A stretch of 5,667 bases of DNA from Psychrobacter sp. (GTDB lineage Bacteria > Pseudomonadota > Gammaproteobacteria > Pseudomonadales > Moraxellaceae). The stretch spans positions 1-5,667 of the forward strand of contig NZ_JAKDJE010000114.1 in NCBI RefSeq assembly GCF_030454045.1, written 5' to 3'. The translations under genes were made by a program, and so were the position numbers. The notes under the pieces are model-generated. The model saw only the letters and a list, made by a program, of their open reading frames with translations, did not search any database and was not told the origin of the DNA. Every line of letters starts with the position of its first letter. The first letter of the stretch is position 1. Shown here piece by piece: positions 1-5,200 of this stretch.

Positions 1-158
1 GGCAAAAAAGAGTCCTGTCCCTGCGGGCTGATGCTAAAATTGCCCCATACTGCGTTACAAATCTCGCTAAGGCATCTGCATTATCGTCGCTTTGTGCCTT
101 GTCTGGAACAATTTTAGCGGTCAGCAGTGCCTATTTGCGAATGTTCAACACGCCCTAG
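1..158. repeat. Repeat-like non-coding segment, truncated by window edge
   Basis: This stretch has no convincing gene on either strand and lies downstream of the PepSY gene. It holds an imperfect inverted repeat: GCTGATGCTAAAATTG at 27-42 faces CAATTTTAGCGGTCAGC at 109-125, with a perfect 10-bp core (33-42 / 109-118). A smaller pair, AAGGCA at 69-74 and TGCCTT at 95-100, lies between the arms. The right boundary is set tentatively at the CTAG at 155-158, after the stretch reading GTTCAACACGCCCTAG. It looks like a dispersed intergenic or MITE-type element of Moraxellaceae genomes. That impression comes from memory of such genomes; no second copy exists in this window and the left end is missing. 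Confidence 0.4.
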
Positions 159-201
159 TAAAAACCATCGCATTTGTTGTGGCCTTGCTTTCGATAAAAC
201 T

Positions 202-1338
202 TTATTTCAATAATTTCTCTAAAACAGAAAAACGCGAAATAACCAAAAAGTCCAACAAAGTGATGGCGATAATAGCAATGATTGCGGTTGGAAAAATGAC
301 TGCCACGACAAGTAGCACGATCATAAACCAGATGGGTATCGATCTCTTAATACCGCGTGCTGGTGGGTTTAACCCGATAACCTCCTGAGTATTAGGCCTA
401 CGTTGCCACCACATCACATAACCACTGATGCAGATACCGATAACGGCTAGGCAAAACAGTACGTTAGCAAGTAGGCTCCACCACCCAAGCGTGCCCATAT
501 GTAGAGCGATACCGACTGCCATAAACTTCCCAAACGCGTTGTAGTCATCATAGCGAATATCTGCCAATACTTTACCCGAGTAACGGTCGATATGTACAGT
601 ACGGTCAGCTGTGGGACTGTGCATATCATAGCTCATGGAATCTTGGCTGAGTGTCCAAACGCCTGTACTATCTTGCGGTACATTCATGTGGTAACGGCCT
701 ACAAACCCTATCTCATGTGCATACTGATTTACCGTATCTACGTTAATAGGTATATTGGGTGCAATACCATCCTTACCTTTGGTCGTGCCAGAAATTGGCA
801 TGGGTGTTAGCTCAAGTACCCAAGGCACTTCCTTAGTTTTCCCTGTATTTAAGACGCTACCATGTGTTGGCGTGCTGCTTGAGCCATGAACATGAGGGGT
901 TGCTTCGCTCATGTCCATACCCGCATGAGGATCATCGGGATTGATGGAAGTCGGTACAGGTTCGACGCCCCATTTTCCAGCAGGAAATTGACTCCATGCC
1001 TGTACCACTTTGCCACCCCAAATACCTGCCCATGCCATACCAGAAATACAAAAAAACAGTAAGACAATCGATATCCAACTTCCTAATGTGGCGTGAATGG
1101 TACGAAAGAACGAGCGTTTTTGTTTCAAGCTCGTATCCCCATCAGGGACTAGCATGGCTTTGACCGATTTGCGTTTTTGCCACCACAAATACCAACCCGT
1201 TAGGATCATCAGGATGGTCAATGTCGCCGTGGTTTCTTGGATATAGTTAGCTGAATGTAAAACTGTTATGGATTTAAACGCGCTACTGGTATAAATTTTA
1301 CTTGCGTGCTGCGTTCCCAGAGGCTGCGAAAAATTCAT
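202..1338 (-). CDS. PepSY-TM protein, C-terminal fragment
   Basis: This 378-codon ORF carries most of the split PepSY-TM protein. Residues 1-31, including the ATG, are encoded by the inserted element and are foreign to the family; native sequence begins at about residue 32 (YIQETT). The helix at 35-53 ends in the typical GWYLWW. Further helices lie at about 86-108, 274-312 (with H280 in ALHMG) and 333-368. Between helices sits a large loop with a His/Met-rich patch at 136-159 (DDPHAGMDMSEATPHVHG), which suggests metal contact, and a PepSY-like stretch ending DRYSGKVL at 251-258. No good ribosome binding site precedes the ATG at 1338; it lies 21 nt after the upstream TAA, so reinitiation is the only obvious way to make it. 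The C-terminus looks natural. Family assignment is firm; expression is doubtful. Confidence 0.75.
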   Translation of the reverse strand: MNFSQPLGTQHASKIYTSSAFKSITVLHSANYIQETTATLTILMILTGWYLWWQKRKSVKAMLVPDGDTSLKQKRSFFRTIHATLGSWISIVLLFFCISGMAWAGIWGGKVVQAWSQFPAGKWGVEPVPTSINPDDPHAGMDMSEATPHVHGSSSTPTHGSVLNTGKTKEVPWVLELTPMPISGTTKGKDGIAPNIPINVDTVNQYAHEIGFVGRYHMNVPQDSTGVWTLSQDSMSYDMHSPTADRTVHIDRYSGKVLADIRYDDYNAFGKFMAVGIALHMGTLGWWSLLANVLFCLAVIGICISGYVMWWQRRPNTQEVIGLNPPARGIKRSIPIWFMIVLLVVAVIFPTAIIAIIAITLLDFLVISRFSVLEKLLK

Positions 1339-1376
1339 CCCAGTACCGCTATGACATTTTTAGAGTGTATCGACTA
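1244..1376. mobile_element. MITE-like insertion (133 bp) with TA duplication inside the PepSY gene
   Basis: The segment is flanked by TA at 1242-1243 and 1377-1378, inside longer ATATA copies (1241-1245 and 1376-1380). Its ends are imperfect inverted repeats: read inward, one begins TAGTTAGCTGAATGTAAAAC and the other TAGTCGATACACTCTAAAAA. About 17 of the first 28 positions match, including TAGT and the TNTAAAA block. It encodes no protein of its own. A TA target duplication with TAGT ends suggests mobilisation by an IS630/Tc1-mariner-type transposase, which is inference. It interrupts a conserved membrane-helix junction of the host gene, adds 45 codons in frame, and brings one TAA (1360-1362) and one ATG (1336-1338). 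Confidence 0.7.
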
Positions 1377-1821
1377 TATAATCTCCTACCGTTCCTAACA
1401 GCAGATCTCCATGAATCGCATCAAAAGTGTGATACAAATTACTTTTCGTTGGTATGCTTTTGACGATATCTGCCGTATAAGGATCAATAGCCACCATATT
1501 ATCTTGACTGTCTGATCGTACTTGAAACAGCGCAACGGTATCAGGCTCTCGTGGCGCGATGTATTTGACAAGTGTACTACCAGGCGTGCTTTCAAGCGCC
1601 GCTTTGGCTTGAGTGGAAACAGGCGCTTGTACCGTGGTTTGTGGCGTAACCGTCAAGCGATCGTAATCTCGGCCCGTCGTATTAGACATCAGCAGCATGC
1701 CAAGCGCAGTACAAGCAAGAATAATCAAAAAAGGAGCAATAAAAATCCCTGAATAAAAGTGCCAACGCCACACGGTAAAGTAATGCTGAGAATTTTTTGG
1801 TTTCTGATCTTGTCTACTCAT
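1360..1821 (-). CDS. PepSY-TM protein, N-terminal fragment
   Basis: This 153-aa ORF is the N-terminal piece of the split PepSY-TM gene. The start at 1821 is preferred over an in-frame ATG at 1881, because AAGGA at 1829-1833 sits 7 nt upstream and the family's usual beginning (short polar lead, then HFYSGIF helix) follows. One helix spans about 24-45. A periplasmic PepSY domain follows at about 80-122, ending in the characteristic MVAIDPYTADIV. Residues 136-149 (IHGDLLLGTVGDYI) match the family's lead into the second helix. The last four residues, VDTL, and the stop come from the inserted element. It lies 134 bp downstream of the TauE/SafE gene with no terminator visible between, so the two may be co-transcribed. 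Confidence 0.75.
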   Translation of the reverse strand: MSRQDQKPKNSQHYFTVWRWHFYSGIFIAPFLIILACTALGMLLMSNTTGRDYDRLTVTPQTTVQAPVSTQAKAALESTPGSTLVKYIAPREPDTVALFQVRSDSQDNMVAIDPYTADIVKSIPTKSNLYHTFDAIHGDLLLGTVGDYIVDTL

Positions 1822-1828
1822 TAGTAGA

Positions 1829-1833
1829 TCCTT
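1829..1833 (-). promoter_or_regulatory. Ribosome binding site fixing the PepSY start
   Basis: AAGGA on the minus strand lies 7 nt before the ATG at 1821. It selects that codon over the in-frame ATG at 1881, which would add 20 residues with no family resemblance. Confidence 0.7.
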
Positions 1834-1955
1834 AAATAATAATGGGCTATATGGCTTTGCTCTTAAGGCGACGCTCATCATCTTACGTCTTGTAATTTAA
1901 GCCTTACGATTTAAACAGTGACAAGCGCTAGAAGCAGAGTCAGGCTGTGTCGTTT

Positions 1956-2699
1956 TCAGTGCTCGTGATTCATTTGCTCGTGATTCATTTGTTCATGATT
2001 CATTTGCCCATGATCCATATGTCCATGCATATTTGCCATGACCATTGGTACAGCGACAACGGCCAATCCCGATATCATCATAATCGCACCATTCAATTGC
2101 CGTAGACGTAGACGCCCAATATGATGGCGTACCCAATTGACTGTTTCATGCGTCGCAACCAGCGTCGGAATCGTTCCAAGCCCGAAAGCAAACATCAAAA
2201 CAGCGCCTGTTAGGGGATCATGACCTACAACGGCAATGAGTAATGCACCATATACAAGACCGCATGGTAAAAAGCCCCAGAGCAAACCCGCTGCTAGTGC
2301 GCGAGGAACCGTATTTAAGGGAAACACTTTTGTGCGTAGCGGTGATAACGCTTGCCATAAGCGCATGCCAAGTCGCTCAAGCTTATTTAGAAAAGGAAGG
2401 CCAAGCATGGTCAGCCCCACAAAAACCAATACCAAACCAAGTAAAATGCGAGGCGTACTGTTCCCCACCATCAATGGCGCGAGTACAGCCGTACCAATCA
2501 AACCTGCAATCAACCCTAGTAAGGCATAACTGAGTAATCGACCTAAATGATAAGTGGCGATTAATCCTCGTTTTTTTGCTGGGCTAGTGTTTTTCATAGA
2601 CAGCCCAAATGCTGCGACAATACCACCACACATACCCAAACAATGCGGTGAACCAAAAAATCCCATTAACAACGCTGCTGTTAACAATGCCATCGTCAT
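1956..2699 (-). CDS. TauE/SafE-family (UreH-like) membrane protein with Met/His-rich tail
   Basis: This 247-aa, roughly six-helix inner-membrane protein belongs to the group annotated as sulfite exporter TauE/SafE or UreH-like transmembrane domain, related to DsbD/CcdA-type membrane regions. The hallmark N-terminal motif GSPHCLGMCGG is at residues 16-26, and the second-half motif GFLPCGLVYGALL is at about 142-154. Both carry cysteines typical of the group. The true substrate of such members is uncertain; many sit by cytochrome oxidase assembly or copper genes. Residues 224-247 form a tail of MNHEQ-type repeats that resembles the Met/His repeats of copper-resistance proteins, so metal binding is likely. 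The start at 2699 is chosen because AGGAG lies 8 nt upstream; the ATG at 2705 would leave only 2 nt. PepSY follows downstream and a DUF2946-like gene lies upstream on the same strand. Confidence 0.85.
   Translation of the reverse strand: MTMALLTAALLMGFFGSPHCLGMCGGIVAAFGLSMKNTSPAKKRGLIATYHLGRLLSYALLGLIAGLIGTAVLAPLMVGNSTPRILLGLVLVFVGLTMLGLPFLNKLERLGMRLWQALSPLRTKVFPLNTVPRALAAGLLWGFLPCGLVYGALLIAVVGHDPLTGAVLMFAFGLGTIPTLVATHETVNWVRHHIGRLRLRQLNGAIMMISGLAVVAVPMVMANMHGHMDHGQMNHEQMNHEQMNHEH
1959..2018 (-). repeat. Four 15-bp tandem repeats encoding M-(N/D)-H-(E/G)-(Q/H)
   Basis: Four 15-bp units (1959-1973, 1974-1988, 1989-2003, 2004-2018) encode MDHGQ, MNHEQ, MNHEQ and MNHEH at the C-terminus of the TauE/SafE protein. 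The first two differ by one base and the others by a few, so copy number may vary between strains without breaking frame. The Met/His pattern suits Cu(I)/Cu(II) binding. Confidence 0.9.
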
Positions 2700-2707
2700 A
2701 AACATGA

Positions 2708-2712
2708 CTCCT
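2708..2712 (-). promoter_or_regulatory. Ribosome binding site fixing the TauE/SafE start
   Basis: AGGAG on the minus strand is 8 nt before the ATG at 2699 and only 2 nt before the ATG at 2705. Spacing therefore favours the second ATG as the start codon. Confidence 0.7.
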
Positions 2713-2828
2713 AAAACATAATTGAATCAGTTATTCAGTTTTTTGCAACAACATACAATCCAAGCCACTTACGAGCTTAGATGAGATACTTACTGAATAG
2801 GTACTGATATAAATAAATAGCATTTCAA

Positions 2829-2853
2829 GCCCAATATTTTGGGCAGCTTTTTT
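2829..2853 (+). terminator. Terminator-like hairpin with T-run, plus-strand direction
   Basis: GCCCAA (2829-2834) and TTGGGC (2839-2844) form a perfect 6-bp stem around a TATT loop, followed by AGC and six T residues (2848-2853). It would work best for plus-strand transcription, but no plus-strand gene lies upstream. In the minus direction the tract after the stem is TTGAAA, which is weak. It may be a bidirectional hairpin or a relic. Confidence 0.45.
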
Positions 2854-2887
2854 GAATATTTTCTTTTAGACAAACGAATACATGCCC

Positions 2888-2921
2888 ATCAATCAAAGCA
2901 AAAAAAAGCCTGTTGATTGAT
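2888..2921. repeat. 9-bp inverted repeat with an A8/T8 loop
   Basis: ATCAATCAA (2888-2896) faces TTGATTGAT (2913-2921) across a 16-nt loop that contains eight A residues (2900-2907). It lies 54 bp beyond the stop codon of the DUF2946-like gene. A role in ending that transcript is possible, but the T-run on the minus strand is in the loop and not after the stem, so it is not a standard terminator. Confidence 0.4.
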
Positions 2922-2974
2922 CGCGAATTGTCGATGTACCAATAAAATATTGAACTATGAATGTTTAAAGTTAT

Positions 2975-3565
2975 TTAAATAGGGGTTGAGGTGGAGCGCG
3001 GGTGAGAGGTCGTAAAAAACCAATCAGAAAACGGGGGGGTTGAATGATATAAAGAAGCGGCTAATACTGAGGGTAGTTCAAACAAAGCAGGGTGAGCATG
3101 TGCAAATACTTCAGGCACAAGTACTGCTGTCATAGAAAGACAGATATCACAGCTGGGATGTTTTACAGTATCTGGATCAGCGCTTTCGCTGTGATGCTTG
3201 CTATGTAATTGTTTTGACGACAGTTCTGTGTGGGTATTTACTGTTGAAGTCGATGATAAGGAATTCGAAACGGTATGATGGTGCAGATGATAAGCTGCGC
3301 TATCATCAGGCATATTGTGAGCAGTATGAGTAATATCCGCCTGTATTTGCTCGTACTGATTAGCCGTTGAGACAACCGGTGCAAGCTTGATACAAATGCC
3401 GTGACCTAAATGGGCATCATCATCCCATAAAGGCGCCAGCAACACTGAGACATGCATGATCCAAGCAAAGCATGCAAGCAGCATGCCAAACCATAACGTT
3501 ACTGGTGATGAGTGTCGTAGAGTGAGCGTTCGCCACTTAATAAGCATGGGATTATCATCTGTCAC
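2975..3565 (-). CDS. His-rich DUF2946-like membrane-anchored protein
   Basis: This ORF encodes 196 aa if the GTG at 3565 is used, or 190 aa from the ATG at 3547. Neither has a strong Shine-Dalgarno, and a TAA lies just upstream of the GTG. One transmembrane segment spans about 23-46 and acts as an anchor or uncleaved signal. The middle (80-136) is rich in histidine, with 11 residues including HLHHH at 93-97. Then come SCDIC at 138-142 and a hydrophobic, proline-containing end (TPPFSDWFF, STSTPI). This order, N-terminal helix, His-rich linker, CxxC, Pro-rich end, matches the DUF2946 family, whose members are often found beside TonB-dependent copper receptors. No biochemical role is established to my knowledge. 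His clusters plus CxxC suggest periplasmic metal binding. It is longer than usual for the family because of the linker. Confidence 0.7.
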   Translation of the reverse strand: MTDDNPMLIKWRTLTLRHSSPVTLWFGMLLACFAWIMHVSVLLAPLWDDDAHLGHGICIKLAPVVSTANQYEQIQADITHTAHNMPDDSAAYHLHHHTVSNSLSSTSTVNTHTELSSKQLHSKHHSESADPDTVKHPSCDICLSMTAVLVPEVFAHAHPALFELPSVLAASLYHSTPPFSDWFFTTSHPRSTSTPI

Positions 3566-3647
3566 CAGATATTTTTACACAGGTAACATTCATAGAGAGA
3601 ACAGATGTTTTCTAGCAAAATATTCTAACATAAACACAAAGAACGCT

Positions 3648-3677
3648 ATTTTATGACAGTTAATCAGATATTTACAA
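3648..3677 (-). promoter_or_regulatory. Candidate sigma-70 promoter for the DUF2946-like gene
   Basis: On the minus strand TTGTAA (3677-3672) is followed after 18 nt by TAAAAT (3653-3648), leaving a leader of roughly 75 nt before the GTG at 3565. Both hexamers are fair matches to the consensus. AT-rich spacers give chance matches, so this is tentative. Confidence 0.35.
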
Positions 3678-3884
3678 GGGTTATAACACTAGATTATAGC
3701 AATCCAGGGACTGCATATGCACGGTTGCAAATAAAATCACGTCAAAGTAGGCTGAAGAAAGTGCCTAGGATTATTTTCTCTCGTATATATTTATTTTATT
3801 GATTTGTAACTATAAATCATGATTCTCTTAATCATAATAAACCTCTCACCGAATCGTTAGTTTATCAAGTATACCTCTACGGTT

Positions 3885-3903
3885 TGTTTAGCATAGCTAA
3901 ACA
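3885..3903. repeat. Tight 8-bp inverted repeat next to the EamA terminator
   Basis: TGTTTAGC (3885-3892) and GCTAAACA (3896-3903) pair perfectly around a 3-nt loop. Its right arm shares ACA (3901-3903) with the neighbouring long stem, so the two cannot both form fully. On the minus strand it lies just after the 3901-3939 hairpin. Confidence 0.5.
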
Positions 3904-3939
3904 GCACAAAAAATCAGTCAACCTAGTTTTTTGTGCTGT
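3901..3939 (-). terminator. 13-bp stem-loop downstream of EamA gene, probable terminator
   Basis: ACAGCACAAAAAA (3901-3913) pairs perfectly with TTTTTTGTGCTGT (3927-3939) around a 13-nt loop, starting 24 bp beyond the EamA stop codon. Read on the minus strand, a T6 tract lies in the 3' arm, as in many bidirectional terminators where A and T runs pair. No GC core precedes the T tract, so strength is uncertain, but position and symmetry favour transcript ending or 3'-end protection. Confidence 0.55.
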
Positions 3940-3962
3940 ACGTGGCTCATATGTCGCAGTTT

Positions 3963-4892
3963 TTATTGCATCACAGGGCTTAAGTCATTTCTTCTTGGGT
4001 TTTTCATGCGCAGGCCGATATTGCCGAGTATCAGCATCATGCCACCAATGATTTGGTAGCCCGTCAGCCCCATGTCGAGGAAGACCCAGTTGATCAGGGC
4101 TGCGAAGGCGGGGAAAGACAACTCGGCCAAGGTAGCTAGTTGTGCGGGGATCGTTTTCAAGCCTTGGTAGTAAAACCACATACCAATAAAGCCACTTAGT
4201 AAGGCCATGACGACAATAAGACTCAAATCTATCGATGTCATCATGGATAATTCATCTGAATGCGCCAATGCTATGGGTAAGAGCACTAACAGCCCAGCAA
4301 AAAATCGACCCGACATGATGGCATTCGCCGGTATATGCTGATGGGACAAATACTTACCGCATACAGTGGTAGCGCCCCATGCGATCACCGCAATTAGCGT
4401 GTAACCGTAGCCTTTGAACAGACTTATCGTATCGCTTGAATAGTGCCATTGAGCGTTGCCTAACGCGCGTAAATCTGGCCACATCATCACAAAGCTGCCC
4501 AGTAAAATGACCGCCGCCCATTGTAAAAAATGCCCTTCAATATGCTCTTTCAGTAACCAATAGGCCAGGAAAATAGCAACGATAGGCTGAAGCTTTTGCA
4601 GTAAAATAACGATAGTAGGATTCAAGTAATGGAACGCTTCGGTAAACGCTAAGGTACCTATAGCCGAGCCAATGCCGCCAATAAAAAACAAACTTGAAAA
4701 TCCGCTGATAGACATATGACGATAAACATGGCGGTAACGCCACAACATGGGGCTGACAAATAATACCAGCGTAATGTGTTCGATAAGAACGATTTGCAAG
4801 GTTGAATAACCGGAGCTTAACAACGGGTAGCGGATTAAGGTATCCAATGCCCACATAAAACACGCGATCATGATAAAAAATGTTCCTGCCAT
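3963..4892 (-). CDS. ribN: EamA/DMT-family permease, probable RibN-type riboflavin importer
   Basis: This 309-aa protein has about ten transmembrane helices in two EamA repeats, roughly residues 3-130 and 155-295. The repeat ends are recognisable as LNPTIVILLQKLQPIVAIFL in the first half and IPAQLATLAELSFPAFAALI in the second. The ATG at 4892 is preferred over the longer reading that begins with TTG at 4907, because GGAG of the ribosome binding site lies inside that extension, 9 nt before the ATG. The function comes from context: an FMN riboswitch (5008-5170) stands directly upstream in the same orientation. EamA proteins under FMN riboswitches form the RibN group of riboflavin transporters described in Rhizobium and Vibrio. 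Import of riboflavin, shut off when FMN is plentiful, is the expected role. Without the riboswitch the substrate could not be named. It appears monocistronic. Confidence 0.85.
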   Translation of the reverse strand: MAGTFFIMIACFMWALDTLIRYPLLSSGYSTLQIVLIEHITLVLFVSPMLWRYRHVYRHMSISGFSSLFFIGGIGSAIGTLAFTEAFHYLNPTIVILLQKLQPIVAIFLAYWLLKEHIEGHFLQWAAVILLGSFVMMWPDLRALGNAQWHYSSDTISLFKGYGYTLIAVIAWGATTVCGKYLSHQHIPANAIMSGRFFAGLLVLLPIALAHSDELSMMTSIDLSLIVVMALLSGFIGMWFYYQGLKTIPAQLATLAELSFPAFAALINWVFLDMGLTGYQIIGGMMLILGNIGLRMKNPRRNDLSPVMQ

Positions 4893-4901
4893 CTTGATTT
4901 T

Positions 4902-4906
4902 CTCCA
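4902..4906 (-). promoter_or_regulatory. Ribosome binding site of the EamA gene, held in a hairpin loop
   Basis: TGGAG on the minus strand lies 9 nt before the ATG at 4892 and sets that start. It sits in or beside the 6-nt loop GGAGAA (4905-4900) of a 6-bp hairpin, TTGATT (4911-4906) with AATCAA (4899-4894), so the site would be displayed in the loop. Confidence 0.65.
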
Positions 4907-4943
4907 ATCAATAAGATGAACAGGGGTGATGAGAATAAATAGT

Positions 4944-5008
4944 ACCAAGCTCCACGTTTAAAAAAGCACATATAAAGCTCCTATTACTAGGAGCATCAAA
5001 AGCTTGGT
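4944..5008 (-). promoter_or_regulatory. Riboswitch leader with nested inverted repeats (probable expression platform)
   Basis: Directly after the FMN aptamer, ACCAAGCT (5008-5001) and AGCTTGGT (4951-4944) can close a 65-nt domain. Inside it, GCTCCTA (4994-4988) and TAGGAGC (4983-4977) make a perfect 7-bp hairpin with a GTAA loop. A second GGAGC, overlapping AGCTTGGT at 4954-4950, can also pair with GCTCC (4994-4990), so two exclusive folds exist. The outer arm meets the last base of aptamer helix P1, a sensible place for switching. A T6 tract (4965-4960) lies inside the domain and not after a strong stem, so attenuation is not clearly shown; translational control is equally possible. Confidence 0.5.
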
Positions 5009-5170
5009 CGATCTTCTATCATCCGGACTGTAACCGTCGGCTCTGGCATCTCACCAGATCTGCTGACCCTTGTTCACAAGGAACAAGGCGCTCGCGGGCT
5101 GTTTAGCTGGATGATATCACCCAAAAAAAAATACCGCCGGTGGGGAATTTCGCCCCGCCCCGAAGTTCGA
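5008..5170 (-). ncRNA. FMN riboswitch (RFN element)
   Basis: On the minus strand the conserved RFN blocks appear in order: CTTCGGGGCGGGGCGAAATT, then CCCCACCGGCGGTA, AGCCCGCGAGCGC, CAGCAGATCTGGTGAGATGC, CAGAGCCGACGGTTA, and AGTCCGGATGATAGAAGAT. Closing helix P1 is well supported: TCGAACTTC (5170-5162) pairs with GAAGATCGA (5016-5008) at eight of nine positions. A variable hairpin, GAACAAGG and its partner at 5068-5088, lies where the optional arm is expected. The segment between the second and third blocks carries an unusual run of nine T residues (5131-5123) and a near-palindrome at 5109-5122. The aptamer binds FMN and normally lowers expression of riboflavin synthesis or transport genes; here it precedes the EamA gene by 115 nt. 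Confidence 0.96.
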
Positions 5171-5172
5171 TT

Positions 5173-5200
5173 AATGTAAATTTACGTATTTAACTCTAAA
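5173..5200 (-). promoter_or_regulatory. Weak candidate promoter for the riboswitch-EamA transcript
   Basis: On the minus strand TTTAGA (5200-5195) and TACATT (5178-5173) are spaced 16 nt apart, each matching four of six consensus positions. Transcription from it would begin close to the first bases of the aptamer, which is the main argument in its favour. Confidence 0.3.

Larger units (their letters stand above)
202..1821 (-). pseudogene. PepSY-TM (PiuB-like) membrane protein gene, split by a 135-bp in-frame insertion
   Basis: The two ORFs at 1360-1821 and 202-1338 are the two halves of one gene. They share the same reading frame and are separated by one TAA (1360-1362). The family's continuous stretch, IHGDLLLGTVGDYI followed directly by QETTATLTILMILTGWYLWW, is broken exactly where a TA-flanked element lies (1244-1376). 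Removing one 135-bp unit, between the ATATA copies at 1241-1245 and 1376-1380, restores an uninterrupted 494-aa protein, a normal size for PepSY-associated TM proteins. These are inner-membrane proteins with several helices and periplasmic PepSY domains, often found beside siderophore or metal-uptake genes; some members act as ferric or flavin-linked reductases. The product is probably inactive unless the stop is read through or the two halves assemble. Translation would start at 1821 behind a good Shine-Dalgarno sequence. Confidence 0.8.
3566..3962. other. 397-bp intergenic region between EamA and DUF2946-like genes
   Basis: AT-rich spacer without a credible ORF. It holds a candidate minus-strand promoter near 3648-3677 for the DUF2946-like gene and two adjacent hairpins at 3885-3939 downstream of the EamA gene. 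I see no tRNA, no clear Fur box and no gene remnant in the remaining part (about 3690-3880), only a short TGCATATGCA palindrome at 3712-3721. Confidence 0.6.

Noticed and set aside
92..388. Plus-strand ORF of 98 codons overlapping the PepSY 3' end
   Set aside because: It overlaps the well-supported PepSY coding region and the left repeat, has no domain resemblance and no ribosome binding site.
2236..2533. Two plus-strand ORFs of about 97 codons inside the TauE/SafE gene
   Set aside because: Both are antisense shadows of a clear membrane-protein gene, with basic, low-information translations.
2728..2750. Small hairpin TGAAT/ATTCA followed by GTTTTTT upstream of the TauE/SafE gene
   Set aside because: A 5-bp AT-rich stem is too weak to call a terminator, and its direction opposes the genes.
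3800..3845. Possible Fur-type operator around AATCATGATT and AATCATAAT
   Set aside because: The match to the Fur consensus is poor, the spacing is wrong, and it is far from the nearest start codon.
4537..4971. Minus-strand 144-codon ORF overlapping the EamA start and leader
   Set aside because: It is out of frame with the EamA gene and covers the riboswitch leader; the aromatic-rich translation is a frame shadow.
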